From assembly GCA_963839725.1 (NCBI GenBank), contig CAWIWT010000031.1, positions 124,001-188,000 of the forward strand: a DNA stretch of 64,000 nt. Reading direction: 5' to 3'. This document shows positions 1 through 8,787 of the stretch, one piece after another. How positions within the stretch are numbered: the stretch's first letter is position 1; each line of letters starts with the position of its first letter. The notes below the pieces were generated by a model that saw only the letters and a program-made list of their open reading frames with translations, did no database searches and was not told the origin of the DNA. The DNA comes from Kumtagia sp963839725 (GTDB taxonomy: Bacteria > Pseudomonadota > Alphaproteobacteria > Rhizobiales > Rhizobiaceae). The translations under genes were made by a program, and so were the position numbers.

Positions 1-336
1 TTCGGCATCCGTACGCGGAAATGTGCCGAACTCAAAATGATCGTCATCGATCGTCGCAAGCTTGCTCAAGTGGAAATCGACCGCCTCATTCAACCAGTCT
101 TCGGACCAACCCCGTTTCGATGCGATTCCTGCCACAGCAGCCAAAAGCCATTCCGGCCAAGGCTTTGGCAGTTCGGCAATGTTTACATCTTCCGAGCTAA
201 ATCGGAAATTACTCGCCAACATAAGCGCCGAGCCGCCATAAACCGCGATGTGAAGGCGTGCACCATTCTGCTGCGCGGCGCTTCCTATTTCGTCGAAGGC
301 CGACAGCAGCTGGTTCCTATCGAAAGCCTGCGCCAT
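1..336 (-). CDS. Partial nucleotidyltransferase-like protein (DUF6036/AbiEii-like), 5' part only
   Basis: An open frame runs from an ATG at 336 leftward off the window edge, 112 codons with no stop. The protein begins MAQAFDRNQLLSAF and carries GGSALML at about residues 33-39, followed by a DVN about 13 residues later. That spacing resembles the nucleotidyltransferase fold of DUF6036/AbiEii-type proteins, where a G-G-x-A-L helix precedes an acidic D-x-D pair. Here the second acidic residue is Asn, so catalysis is doubtful. Such proteins often pair with a partner as antitoxin-like or toxin-like genes; the partner, if any, lies outside the window. The start is 8 bases past the stop of the UPF0173 gene, so the two are probably co-transcribed. 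The family assignment rests on one motif. Confidence 0.55.
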   Translation of the reverse strand, partial: MAQAFDRNQLLSAFDEIGSAAQQNGARLHIAVYGGSALMLASNFRFSSEDVNIAELPKPWPEWLLAAVAGIASKRGWSEDWLNEAVDFHLSKLATIDDDHFEFGTFPRTDAE

Positions 337-344
337 GGGATCGG

Positions 345-1052
345 TCAGACTTGAAACTCATCACCCACCTTCGGCACCACCACCTCCACACCGCTTCCCT
401 CCATACCCGTGACAAACTTGTCGGCGGTTTGATCGATGATGCTGAAGCTGCCGTAGTGGCAGGGCACGACCTTCTTGAAGTTGAAGAAGCGGCGGCAGGC
501 GAGCGCCGCTACCGCGCCGCCCATGGTGAAGCGGTCCCCGATCGGCACGATGCCGATCTCCGGCTGGTGCAGTTCGTTAATCAGCGCCATGTCGGAGAAG
601 ATGTCCGTGTCGCCCATGTGATAAAGCGAGCGGCCGTCGTCGAAATGCAGCACCAGTCCCAGCGGGTTGCCCAGATAAACGTTCGAGCCGTCACCGATGT
701 TGAACGACGACGAGTGAAGCGCCTGCACGAAGGTCGTCGTGAAGCCGCCGCAGTCGACCGTGCCGCCGGTGTTGCCCGGATTGATCTTGTCTCCGTTCAC
801 GCCCTGCCCGACGAGGTACATGCAAATCTCGAAACTTGCGACGAGCATCGCGCCAGATTTCTTCAGAACAGCCGCCGCATCGCCGGTGTGGTCATTGTGT
901 CCGTGCGTGAGAAGGACATGTGTGATGCCCTCCGCCGGGCCTTCCCAACCGCCCGACCACGACGGATTGCCGGTCAGGAACGGGTCGATCAGAATCCTGG
1001 CGTTGCCTGTCTCGATGCGGAACGTCGAATGTCCGTACCAGGTGATTTTCAT
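345..1052 (-). CDS. UPF0173 family metal-dependent hydrolase
   Basis: A 235-residue metallo-beta-lactamase-fold protein starting MKITWYGHSTFRIE. The metal-binding signature LLTHGHNDHTGDA (H-x-H-x-D-H) lies near residues 50-60, and later histidines and aspartates (HMGDTD; PCHYGSF) fit the second half of the binuclear zinc site. Length and ends match the UPF0173/YtkL group, whose physiological substrate is not established. The ATG at 1052 was chosen over longer alternatives because GAGGAG sits 7-8 bases upstream and family members begin with this MKITW(Y/L)GH string. The gene is divergent from ruvX with about 60 bp between them and is followed closely by the nucleotidyltransferase-like gene. 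Confidence 0.9.
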   Translation of the reverse strand: MKITWYGHSTFRIETGNARILIDPFLTGNPSWSGGWEGPAEGITHVLLTHGHNDHTGDAAAVLKKSGAMLVASFEICMYLVGQGVNGDKINPGNTGGTVDCGGFTTTFVQALHSSSFNIGDGSNVYLGNPLGLVLHFDDGRSLYHMGDTDIFSDMALINELHQPEIGIVPIGDRFTMGGAVAALACRRFFNFKKVVPCHYGSFSIIDQTADKFVTGMEGSGVEVVVPKVGDEFQV

Positions 1053-1115
1053 GCGGCTCTCCTCGCTTTTCCCGGTGTGGATAGATAGAACGCCTGACGA
1101 AGAAAAGGAACGTTG

Positions 1116-1619
1116 GTGAGCATCATTGCGATCGAAGCGCTGCCTGATCGACTGACGGGCGGCAAGACGCTTGCCGGGCTCGATCTCGGTGACAAGACCA
1201 TTGGCGTTGCAGTTTCCGACCGGCGTTTGTCTTTCGCCCACCCACGACCAGTCATCCTGCGCAAGAAGTTTACGCTGGATGCCCAGGCGCTGCTCAGGCT
1301 TCTGAACCAGGAAGGCGTCGGCGCGATCGCGATAGGCCTGCCGGTCAACATGGATGGCAGCGAGGGGCCGCGCGTGCAGGCGACGCGAGCCTTTGTCCGC
1401 AACATGCAGCGGCTTACGGACCTGCCCTTCGCCTTCTGGGACGAGCGGCTGTCAACGGTTGCGGCGGAGCGCGCGCTACTTGAAATGGATGTCTCGCGCA
1501 CAAAACGTCAAACGAGGATCGACTCGGCTGCGGCGGCATTCATCCTGCAAGGCGTACTCGATCGGCTTCACGCGCTTGGTGCGGACTCCGGTTCCGATGC
1601 CGGCGCCGCACCCGAATAG
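1116..1619 (+). CDS. ruvX: Holliday junction resolvase-like protein RuvX/YqgF
   Basis: A 167-residue RNase H-fold protein of the YqgF/RuvX family, implicated in 16S rRNA 5' maturation and suggested as a Holliday junction nuclease. The N-terminal AGLDLGDKTIGVAVSD supplies the first catalytic Asp, the middle strand gives GLPVNMDGSEGPR, and FWDERLSTVAAE and SRTKRQTRIDSAAAAFIL supply the later acidic residues. The start is taken as GTG 1116 with AAAAGGA upstream; TTG 1113 is equally in frame. It is divergent from the UPF0173 gene. Its 3' end overlaps the converging DUF6105-like gene by 52 bases. Confidence 0.9.
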   Translation: MSIIAIEALPDRLTGGKTLAGLDLGDKTIGVAVSDRRLSFAHPRPVILRKKFTLDAQALLRLLNQEGVGAIAIGLPVNMDGSEGPRVQATRAFVRNMQRLTDLPFAFWDERLSTVAAERALLEMDVSRTKRQTRIDSAAAAFILQGVLDRLHALGADSGSDAGAAPE

Positions 1620-1897
1620 CGCTCCCGCATTCTCATCACCCACGCCCTGATCTCGCGCCGGCGGCGAAATGCCCAGATGCCCAACAGGATGAAAGTGTCG
1701 GTAACGCACGCCTTGAATGCCAGCCACGGAATGGTCGCGGGGTCGAGGCCGGAGATCTGGCCGAAAATCTGGAAATAGATGTCGTGGACTTTCCGCGACA
1801 GCATCAAGAACCCGAAATTCATGTCGAAGTAGGACAAGCCGAACCAGCCCCAGAAAATAGCCAGTGGCAGTCCCCAGGCGAGGAGTACGTAACGCAT
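1568..1897 (-). CDS. Small membrane protein, DUF6105-like
   Basis: A 109-residue protein with two hydrophobic spans (about residues 4-24 and 58-77) and an arginine-rich cytoplasmic tail (RRRREIRAWVMRMRER). It resembles the rhizobial family called DUF6105 through the segments DMNFGFLMLSRKVHD and LDPATIPWLA. No biochemical function is known. Its ATG overlaps the stop of the upstream membrane protein gene in a TGATG, which suggests translational coupling. The family name is from memory and should be checked. Confidence 0.7.
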   Translation of the reverse strand: MRYVLLAWGLPLAIFWGWFGLSYFDMNFGFLMLSRKVHDIYFQIFGQISGLDPATIPWLAFKACVTDTFILLGIWAFRRRREIRAWVMRMRERYSGAAPASEPESAPSA

Positions 1898-2448
1898 CAG
1901 CGATCGAAGCTCCTCTTGCTGTCCCTTTTGGTGACAAACCGGGCAACCCGATCGGTCTGTGACGCATGCATCGCCCTCATCCGAACGGACACACGCTGGT
2001 CGTTGCTCGCGAAAAGCTGTGTACCCGGCTGGTGTTCGCTACGCGCAACAAGATAGGAGGCAATCAACGCCGCGAAATGAGCCGCGATCGCCGGAAACAG
2101 CCGGTAGGCTCCCGCAATCGTGCCCAGGATCAGAATGGCCGTCATCATTCCGCTTGCCGCCGCAAAAGCGACCTTCAATGTTTCATCGTTCGCCGAGGCC
2201 TTCGGGCCGGGCGAGAACATCGATACCGACGCCCACCAAAAGAGCAGAGCGCAGACCGCCAAGCCAAAGCCGACAGCAGCACGCACCGCTATGCTCGACA
2301 GGATTTCCGCATTTGAACCGCTGAGATCGGCGAGCAGTCCGAAGCCGGCGAGCAACGCGCCCTCACCCGACATAAGCACCAGCGCAGCCAGAAGCGAGAA
2401 AGCTACCGCCCAGTGCAAGACAAGAAAGAGGGTCAGTATACGCGACAT
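1897..2448 (-). CDS. Hypothetical multi-pass membrane protein
   Basis: A 183-residue protein beginning MSRILTLFLVLHWAVAF, with four likely membrane segments (near residues 5-35, 48-75, 98-118 and 120-135) and a charged C-terminal tail rich in Arg, Ser and Gln. I do not recognise a family. The ATG at 2448 has GAGGA six bases upstream and is preferred over a longer frame. It overlaps the start of the DUF6105-like gene by one base (TGATG), forming a two-gene unit of small membrane proteins. Confidence 0.65.
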   Translation of the reverse strand: MSRILTLFLVLHWAVAFSLLAALVLMSGEGALLAGFGLLADLSGSNAEILSSIAVRAAVGFGLAVCALLFWWASVSMFSPGPKASANDETLKVAFAAASGMMTAILILGTIAGAYRLFPAIAAHFAALIASYLVARSEHQPGTQLFASNDQRVSVRMRAMHASQTDRVARFVTKRDSKRSFDR

Positions 2449-2561
2449 GGCATCCTCGGTTTCGAATCCACACTGGAGCCGATCCGGGGCCGGTGCAACG
2501 TAAACCAATTGTTAAGGTTAACGGCCAGTGGGAAAGCCTTCCTCCGTCTCCGGGCGACGGA

Positions 2562-4187
2562 TCATACAGAGGGATACAGCGTATCCAGTATAAGTAGGGG
2601 ATCGTGGCGCGGCGCGATCATGCCGTAGGTGCTGCGCCATTGCCCCGCCAGCCGTGTCTCGACAAAGGCGTCGGCGATGCGGCCCGCTCCGATGCGTCTC
2701 AATTCCGCGGCGGCGGCCGACAAGGCCAGTTGCTCGGTCAAAACGCGCGCCGACCCCTCGTCCGACGACGCAACCTGCATCGCTGCCCTCAGAACGCCGA
2801 CAGTGCCGGACCCGCCGGTGCCGAGATCGCGGGAAATGTCGGCCAGAACGTCATCGAACAAGGACGGCGCCTTGGCGAGCACGCGCAACACATCGAGCGC
2901 CATCACGTTGCCGGAGCCTTCCCAAATGGCATTGACCGGCGCTTCGCGGTAGTAGCGCGCCAGCGGCCCCTCCTCCACATAGCCATTGCCGCCAAGACAC
3001 TCCATCGCCTCGGCCAGCAGCGTAGGCGCCACTTTGCATACCCAGTATTTCACCACCGGCGTCATGACACGGGCGAACGCTGCATCGCCGCGATTCTTCG
3101 CCGCTTCGTCAAACGAGCGCGCCAGCCGGAACGACAGAGCCGTGGCGCCTGCCACATCCAGCGCCATGTCCGCCAGAACCCGCTGCATCAGTGGCTTCTC
3201 GATCAGGTTGGAGCCGAAAACCGAACGATGGCGGGTGTGGTGCACCGCCTCCGCCAAGCCAGCACGCATAATGCCGGCTGAGGCCACCGCGCAGTCGAGG
3301 CGCGTCAGTGTCACCATGTCCATGATCGTCTTGACGCCAGCGCCAGGATCTCCGACCGGCTCGCCGATCGCACCGTCGAACTCCACTTCCGACGAGGCGT
3401 TCGATCGATTGCCGAGCTTGTCCTTCAGACGCTGGAAGCGAAAGCCGTTGCCGGCGCCGTCGCTGAGGATGCGTGGCACCAGAAAGCAGGACAGGCCCTC
3501 GCTTGCCTGCGCCAGCACGAGGAACGCATCGGACATCGGCGCCGACATGAACCATTTGTGGCCGGTGATGCGGAAGAAACCCCCGCTCATCCTTTCCGCC
3601 TTGGTCGTGTTGGCGCGAACGTCGGTACCGCCCTGCTTCTCGGTCATCCCCATGCCGAGCGTCAGCCCAGCTTTCTGAACCGGAGGCTTTTGCGCCTGGT
3701 CGTATTTGCGGCTGGTGATTCGCGGCGCCCATTCGCGAAACAGCTTTGGATTCGCCATCAGCGCCGCCAGCGAGGCGTTGGTCATCGTCAGTGGGCACAG
3801 ATGCCCCGCTTCGAGCTCAGCCGTAAGGTAGAATCGTGCGGCACGGACCTGATGCCGCTGGCCGGCTTCGTCGCCGCCGTTCTCCCAGACCGAGGAATGC
3901 AGGCCGTTGGCGATGCCCCGCCGCAACAGCGCGTGGTAGGCCGGATGGTACTCGATGATATCAAGCCGTCTGCCCTGCCGGTCGTGCGTGCGGAGCTTCG
4001 GCGTTTCGCTGTTCGCCAGCCGCGCCAGTTCTTGAGCCTCGTAACTCATGACAAAGCGCCCATGCGCGTCCAGTTCCCTGCGCACCGTCTCGGAAAAATC
4101 TTCGGCGAGTTGCACCAGCAACGGATCGCCGCGCCACGCATTGGTGCCCGTCAATGGCGGCGCCTGGTTTGTTACATCGTGCGTCAA
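2562..4187 (-). CDS. AidB-like acyl-CoA dehydrogenase
   Basis: A 541-residue flavoprotein of the acyl-CoA dehydrogenase superfamily, AidB branch. It shows the FAD/substrate-loop motif MGMTEKQGGTDVRAN (about residues 180-195), ITGHKWFMSAPMSDAFLVLA, a LKDKLGNRSNASSEVEF region, the C-terminal ECLGGNGYVEEG and the branch-typical WEGSGNVMALDVLR. E. coli AidB belongs to the adaptive response to alkylation; many alphaproteobacterial members act as isovaleryl-CoA dehydrogenase-like enzymes, so the substrate here is not decided. It is divergent from pyrB across about 158 bp. Length is normal and intact. Confidence 0.88.
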   Translation of the reverse strand: MTHDVTNQAPPLTGTNAWRGDPLLVQLAEDFSETVRRELDAHGRFVMSYEAQELARLANSETPKLRTHDRQGRRLDIIEYHPAYHALLRRGIANGLHSSVWENGGDEAGQRHQVRAARFYLTAELEAGHLCPLTMTNASLAALMANPKLFREWAPRITSRKYDQAQKPPVQKAGLTLGMGMTEKQGGTDVRANTTKAERMSGGFFRITGHKWFMSAPMSDAFLVLAQASEGLSCFLVPRILSDGAGNGFRFQRLKDKLGNRSNASSEVEFDGAIGEPVGDPGAGVKTIMDMVTLTRLDCAVASAGIMRAGLAEAVHHTRHRSVFGSNLIEKPLMQRVLADMALDVAGATALSFRLARSFDEAAKNRGDAAFARVMTPVVKYWVCKVAPTLLAEAMECLGGNGYVEEGPLARYYREAPVNAIWEGSGNVMALDVLRVLAKAPSLFDDVLADISRDLGTGGSGTVGVLRAAMQVASSDEGSARVLTEQLALSAAAAELRRIGAGRIADAFVETRLAGQWRSTYGMIAPRHDPLLILDTLYPSV

Positions 4188-4345
4188 GCAGTATCCTTCG
4201 GGTTGCCAGGCGCGGATGGCCGGTGCCGTCGCTCGCTATATAGCGTATGCGAAATGGCGCGCGACGAAAATCCCGTGGAGAATCACAGCATTCCGCGCAG
4301 CCTGCTTGCCGCTGCGAAAGGCAGTCACTATAGCAGCCGCTTGAG

Positions 4346-5311
4346 ATGACAGACACCTCGTCCCCGCCGCTCTTCCCCCACCGCCATCTGCTCGGCATCC
4401 GCGATCTTTTGCCGAGTGACATCGACCTTCTTCTCGACCGCGCCGATGCGGCGGTTGCTATCTCCCGGCAGCACGAGAAGAAAACGTCGACGTTGCGCGG
4501 GCGCACGCAGATCAACCTCTTCTACGAAGCTTCCACCCGCACCCAGTCCTCGTTCGAACTGGCGGGCAAACGTCTCGGCGCCGATGTGATGAACATGAGC
4601 GTCGCAAGTTCTTCGGTGAAGAAGGGCGAGACCCTGATCGACACCGCTATGACACTGAACGCCATGCGGCCGGATATTCTGATAATCCGCCACGCCTCGG
4701 CCGGCGCCGCAGCGCTGCTTGCGCAGAAAGTCGGCTGCTCCGTGGTCAATGCCGGCGATGGTGCACACGAGCATCCCACGCAGGCGCTGCTCGACGCGCT
4801 GACGATCCGCCGGGCAAAGGGACAAATACGGGGTCTCACAGTGGCGATCTGCGGCGACATCCTGCATTCGCGGGTCGCCCGCTCAAACATCCTGCTGCTC
4901 AATGCCATGGGAGCGTTCGTGAAAGTCGCCGCGCCGTCGACACTGCTACCGTCCGGCATAGTGCAAATGTCAGTCGAGGTCTGCGCGACCATGACGGAGG
5001 CCCTTCGCGGCGCCGATGTGGTGATGATGCTGCGTTTGCAGCGCGAGCGCATGTCCGGCGCCTTCGTGCCTTCGACGCGCGAGTATTTCCGCTATTTCGG
5101 GCTGGACGCCGAAAAGCTTAAGGCGGCGAAGGAGGATGCGCTTGTCATGCATCCCGGGCCGATGAACCGTGGTGTCGAGATTTCCTCCGAGGTCGCCGAC
5201 GGGCCACAGAGCGTGATCCAGGAACAGGTGGAAATGGGCGTCGCCGTGCGCATGGCCGTGATGGAAGCGCTGCTCGACCAGCGCCGCAACCCGCAAGGAC
5301 GCGGCGCATGA
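4346..5311 (+). CDS. pyrB: Aspartate carbamoyltransferase catalytic subunit
   Basis: A 321-residue enzyme for the second step of pyrimidine synthesis, carbamoyl phosphate plus aspartate to carbamoyl aspartate. The carbamoyl-phosphate loop FYEASTRTQSSFELA, the DGAHEHPTQALLD (HPxQ) motif, ICGDILHSRVARSN and the aspartate-side HPGPMNRGVEI are all present. The frame ends in an ATGA overlap with the pyrC homologue, so translation is coupled. No pyrI regulatory subunit follows. This pairing fits class A ATCases that associate with a DHOase-like chain. Confidence 0.96.
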   Translation: MTDTSSPPLFPHRHLLGIRDLLPSDIDLLLDRADAAVAISRQHEKKTSTLRGRTQINLFYEASTRTQSSFELAGKRLGADVMNMSVASSSVKKGETLIDTAMTLNAMRPDILIIRHASAGAAALLAQKVGCSVVNAGDGAHEHPTQALLDALTIRRAKGQIRGLTVAICGDILHSRVARSNILLLNAMGAFVKVAAPSTLLPSGIVQMSVEVCATMTEALRGADVVMMLRLQRERMSGAFVPSTREYFRYFGLDAEKLKAAKEDALVMHPGPMNRGVEISSEVADGPQSVIQEQVEMGVAVRMAVMEALLDQRRNPQGRGA

Positions 5312-6594
5312 GCGTCACGGTTTTTCAGCGAGCGCGCATCGTCGATCCTTCACGAGGAGTCGATGAGACCGGCTCCGTCATCATCGATGGCCGCAAGATC
5401 GTGGCCGCCGGCGCATCGGCCTTGAACCAGGGCGTTCCGGAAGGTTCCGAGGTCGTCGACTGCTCCGGCAAGACCATCATCCCCGGCCTTGTCGATGGCC
5501 GCGTGTTCATCGGAGAACCGGGCGCCGAGCATCGCGAGACGATAGCATCGGCCAGCCGCGCAGCGGCGGCGGGCGGCGTGACCTCCATCGTCATGATGCC
5601 CGACACCGATCCTGTCATCGACTATGTGGCGCTGGTGGAGTTTGTCCTTCGCACCGCGAAAGATACCGCCGAGGTCAATGTCTTTCCGGCGGCGGCAATC
5701 ACCAAAAACCTCGAAGGCCGGGAGATGACCGAATTCGGCCTGCTGCGCGAGGCGGGCGCCGTCGGCTTCACCGATGGGCGGCACACCATCGCCAATTCGC
5801 TCGTCATGCGCCGCGCGCTGACCTATGCACGGGACTTCGATTCCGTGATCGCGCATGAGACGCAGGATCACAATCTCGCGGCGGGCGGCGTGATGAATGA
5901 GGGCCTGTTTGCGAGCTGGCTCGGTCTACCGGGCATTCCGCGCGAGGCTGAATTGATCCCGCTGGAGCGCGACCTCTCGCTCGCGAGACTGACGAAAGGC
6001 CGCTATCACGCTGCGAAAATCTCGACGGCGCTGTCCGCAGCAGCCATTGCCCGCGCCAAGGCGGACGGGGCGAACGTCACGGCTGGCGTTTCGGTCAATC
6101 ACCTGTCGCTGAATGAGAACGACGTCGGCGAATACCGGACCTTCTTCCGCCTGTCGCCGCCGCTGCGCGCGGAGGACGACCGGCTGGCGATGATCGAAGC
6201 GTTGCGCGACGGTACGATCGACATTGTCGTTTCCTCCCATGACCCACAGGATGTCGACACCAAGCGCCTGCCGTTCGCCGACGCGGCCGACGGCGCAATC
6301 GGGCTGGAGACATTGCTCGGAGCCGCGCTCCGGCTCCACCACAATGGCGATGTTCCGCTGCTTCGTCTCATTGAGGTGCTCTCGACGGCGCCGGCAAAGT
6401 TGTTCGGCCTCAAGGGCGGAACATTGAAGGCGGGGGCCGCAGCCGATCTGGCGATTGTCGACGTCGAGGAACCGTGGATCGTGCGCGAACAGGGAATTCT
6501 GTCGCGATCCAAGAACACCTGTTTCGAAGGCGCGCGTTTGCAAGGCCGCGTTCTCAGAACCTTGGTTGCCGGAAAGACGGTTTTCGAGGCATAG
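5308..6594 (+). CDS. pyrC: Dihydroorotase-like chain lacking metal ligands (PyrC' type)
   Basis: A 428-residue amidohydrolase-fold protein of class I dihydroorotase length. The strand-1 motif that normally reads D-x-H-x-H reads PGLVDGRVFIGEPG, so both metal-binding histidines are Arg and Phe. The catalytic TDHAPH-type segment reads VVSSHDPQD, so that Asp is also lost. TDGRHT, IAHETQD and VNHLSLNEND keep remnants of the other ligands. Pseudomonas pyrBC' pairs have an inactive DHOase chain needed to assemble ATCase; by that precedent this protein is probably structural, and an active dihydroorotase should be encoded elsewhere. It overlaps pyrB by four bases and precedes plsY. Confidence 0.88.
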   Translation: MSVTVFQRARIVDPSRGVDETGSVIIDGRKIVAAGASALNQGVPEGSEVVDCSGKTIIPGLVDGRVFIGEPGAEHRETIASASRAAAAGGVTSIVMMPDTDPVIDYVALVEFVLRTAKDTAEVNVFPAAAITKNLEGREMTEFGLLREAGAVGFTDGRHTIANSLVMRRALTYARDFDSVIAHETQDHNLAAGGVMNEGLFASWLGLPGIPREAELIPLERDLSLARLTKGRYHAAKISTALSAAAIARAKADGANVTAGVSVNHLSLNENDVGEYRTFFRLSPPLRAEDDRLAMIEALRDGTIDIVVSSHDPQDVDTKRLPFADAADGAIGLETLLGAALRLHHNGDVPLLRLIEVLSTAPAKLFGLKGGTLKAGAAADLAIVDVEEPWIVREQGILSRSKNTCFEGARLQGRVLRTLVAGKTVFEA

Positions 6595-6621
6595 TTTCGC
6601 TGACGACGCTTGGGGAGGCTC

Positions 6622-7209
6622 ATGTCACCTGGTTTGCTACTTGCGCTGGTGTTCGGCTATCTGCTGGGCTCCATCCCCTTCGGGCTGCTGCTCACGCGAG
6701 CCGCCGGCATGGGCGATGTGCGCAAGATCGGTTCAGGCAACATCGGCGCAACCAATGTGTTAAGAACCGGCAACAAGGGATTGGCGGCGCTGACGCTTGC
6801 CCTCGACATGCTTAAGGGTACGGCAGTGGTGCTGATTGCCGGCTTTTATGGTCCCGAATACGCCTTTGCGGCCGGCGCGGCGGCCTTTGTCGGGCATCTC
6901 TATCCCGTCTGGCTCGGATTCAAAGGTGGGAAGGGCGTTGCAACCTATCTTGGCGTGCTTCTCGGCCTCGCCTGGAAGGTTGCGCTGTTGTTTGCCGTCG
7001 TGTGGATCGCGGCTGCCTTCTTGCTGCGCTATTCTTCGCTGGCGGCGCTGCTCGCTACGCTTGTCGTCCCCATCGCGCTCTATTTCCTGGATAGTCCGCT
7101 GCTGGCCGCGCTTTTCGCAGTCATGTCGCTGATCGTCTGGATAAAGCACCACGCCAACATTGCCCGACTGTTCGCCGGTACGGAATCGCGAATCGGTTCG
7201 AACGGATGA
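6622..7209 (+). CDS. plsY: Glycerol-3-phosphate acyltransferase PlsY
   Basis: A 195-residue inner-membrane enzyme that transfers acyl groups from acyl-phosphate to glycerol-3-phosphate, the first step of phosphatidic acid synthesis. Family motifs are GSGNIGATNVLR (about residues 34-45), GHLYPVWLGFKGGKGVAT (about 95-112) and a C-terminal IKHHANIARLFAGTE, with about five membrane spans. The ATG at 6622 has a perfect GGGGAGG at 6612-6618; an upstream in-frame TTG at 6610 would bury that site. It overlaps dprA by four bases (ATGA). Confidence 0.95.
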   Translation: MSPGLLLALVFGYLLGSIPFGLLLTRAAGMGDVRKIGSGNIGATNVLRTGNKGLAALTLALDMLKGTAVVLIAGFYGPEYAFAAGAAAFVGHLYPVWLGFKGGKGVATYLGVLLGLAWKVALLFAVVWIAAAFLLRYSSLAALLATLVVPIALYFLDSPLLAALFAVMSLIVWIKHHANIARLFAGTESRIGSNG

Positions 7210-8327
7210 GCAGCAATGTACCGAGGCTGAGCGACCGGCAGCGGCTGGCGTGGCTGCGGCTGATCCGCACGCCGAACGTCGGCCCTGCAACCTTTCGCGA
7301 CCTGATAAACCGCTTCGGATCCGCCGATGCCGCTCTTGAGCACCTCCCCGAGTTGATGCGCAATGCCGGCTCGGCGCCGCCGCGCATCCCGCCGGTCGCT
7401 GCCATTGAGGCGGAAATGGAGGTCGCGCGCAGGAACAATGCGCGCTTCGTCTGCATCGGCGAACCGGAATACCCCCCTTTGCTGCGCGAAATAGACTACC
7501 CGCCGCCTTTGCTGGCCATGAAGGGAAATGCGTCCGTCTTTACACTACCGGCACTGGCGATCGTCGGCGCTCGCAATGCTTCTCTTGCGGGAATGAAGAT
7601 GGCACGCAGACTGGCATCGGCAGTTGGCAAGGAAGGCTACGCCATCGTCTCAGGGCTCGCCCGCGGCATCGACACCGCAGCCCATGAGGGCAGCCTGGCA
7701 ACAGGAACCGTCGGCGTCCTGGCTGGCGGTTTGGACCGTCCCTATCCGCCGGAGAACATTGCCCTATCCGAGCAAGTCTTGGAGACGGGCGCCGTCATTT
7801 CGGAAATGCCGTTCGGCTGGGAGCCACGCGCGCAGGATTTCCCGCGCCGCAACCGGCTGGTTGCCGGCTCCGCGCTGGGGCTCGTCGTTGTTGAAGCGGC
7901 ACAACGCTCCGGCTCGCTAATCAGCGCGCGGCTCGCAGGAGAAATGGGCCGAATTGTATTCGCAGTCCCTGGCTCGCCACTTGACCCACGAGCAGAGGGC
8001 ACGAACCGGTTGCTCAAGGAGGGGGCGATCCTCGTGACCGGCGCCGAAGACATTTTGGATGCCCTCGCCCCGCTCACTGTCATCGAGCGACCAACCAATC
8101 TCGATGCAGATGAGCCACCGGACTTCGCCGACGCGCCGCCGCCGGCCCAGGGTGACCGCGCAAAACTGATCGAGGCGTTGGGGCCGGTGCCTACCGGCGT
8201 TGACGAATTGATCCGCCACACCGGCTTGCACCCCGCGCAAGTCTTTATGATCTTGCTCGAGCTCGATCTCGCAGGCTTGCTGGAGCGGCATCCTGGCGGC
8301 GCGGTTTCATTTCTGCCCGACCGCTAG
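7206..8327 (+). CDS. dprA: DNA-processing protein DprA
   Basis: A 373-residue DprA/Smf protein, which loads RecA on incoming single-stranded DNA during natural transformation. An N-terminal SAM-like region is followed by the Rossmann core, with IVGARNASLAGMKMA, SGLARGIDTAAHEGSL, GVLAGGLDRPYPPEN and FPRRNRLVAGSALGLVVVEA. A C-terminal winged-helix (DprA_WH) segment contains VDELIRHTGLHPAQV. It is translationally coupled to plsY through ATGA. Its 3' end overlaps the converging small gene by 83 bases. The protein is complete, though competence genes are not otherwise visible here. Confidence 0.94.
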   Translation: MSSNVPRLSDRQRLAWLRLIRTPNVGPATFRDLINRFGSADAALEHLPELMRNAGSAPPRIPPVAAIEAEMEVARRNNARFVCIGEPEYPPLLREIDYPPPLLAMKGNASVFTLPALAIVGARNASLAGMKMARRLASAVGKEGYAIVSGLARGIDTAAHEGSLATGTVGVLAGGLDRPYPPENIALSEQVLETGAVISEMPFGWEPRAQDFPRRNRLVAGSALGLVVVEAAQRSGSLISARLAGEMGRIVFAVPGSPLDPRAEGTNRLLKEGAILVTGAEDILDALAPLTVIERPTNLDADEPPDFADAPPPAQGDRAKLIEALGPVPTGVDELIRHTGLHPAQVFMILLELDLAGLLERHPGGAVSFLPDR

Positions 8328-8493
8328 CTTTCAGCCTTTCGGCCTGCTGATCGCTCGCCTCAAGGTACGCAACCTCGATCAGAAAGGCGAGCATGTCACA
8401 ACTTTCGGACAACGCCATTGTCCTAAGCTCACCGAGCATCGATTTGATGTAGTCGAGCGTGTCGACACGGTCGCTGGCAGGAGACGAATCCAT
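8245..8493 (-). CDS. Conserved small hypothetical protein, 82 aa
   Basis: An 82-residue soluble protein containing DYIKSMLGELRTMALSES and MLAFLIEVAYLEASD, a pattern I recall from many short rhizobial proteins, with a basic disordered tail. It is predicted to be mostly helical. The function is unknown. The ATG at 8493 has AGAGG nine bases upstream; a TTG further out is less likely. The gene converges on dprA and overlaps its last 83 bases, so the tail composition is constrained by the opposite strand. Confidence 0.65.
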   Translation of the reverse strand: MDSSPASDRVDTLDYIKSMLGELRTMALSESCDMLAFLIEVAYLEASDQQAERLKASGRAEMKPRRQDAAPASLRDRARARS

Positions 8494-8787
8494 AATATCC
8501 GACCTCTTCAACAATTATGATCCAACGCGCAGCTCGGCACCTTCAAATGTCATCACAAGCATCATTCGACCTGCAATCAAAAGTAGGCTAAAAGCTATCA
8601 GATATACCTCCGATTGCAAGTAATTTGTGCTTCTCCCATAAGTTGCATCGGATGACGCATCGTATCAATTTCCGTATCGCCCTTGACCGGACGGCATTAC
8701 GCAGCCATTTGACGAGCCCGACCAGATTGCGAGGCTGCGGATTGCCTTGCCTACAACTTCAGTCGCTAAGCGGAAACACGGACATCA
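8494..8787. other. Intergenic region before topA
   Basis: About 290 bases relatively rich in A and T, separating the short minus-strand gene from topA. It presumably holds the topA promoter and that of the small gene. I see no convincing sigma-70 hexamer pair, RNA gene or repeat. A short frame around 8625-8858 has no family features and overlaps the topA start. Confidence 0.4.
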
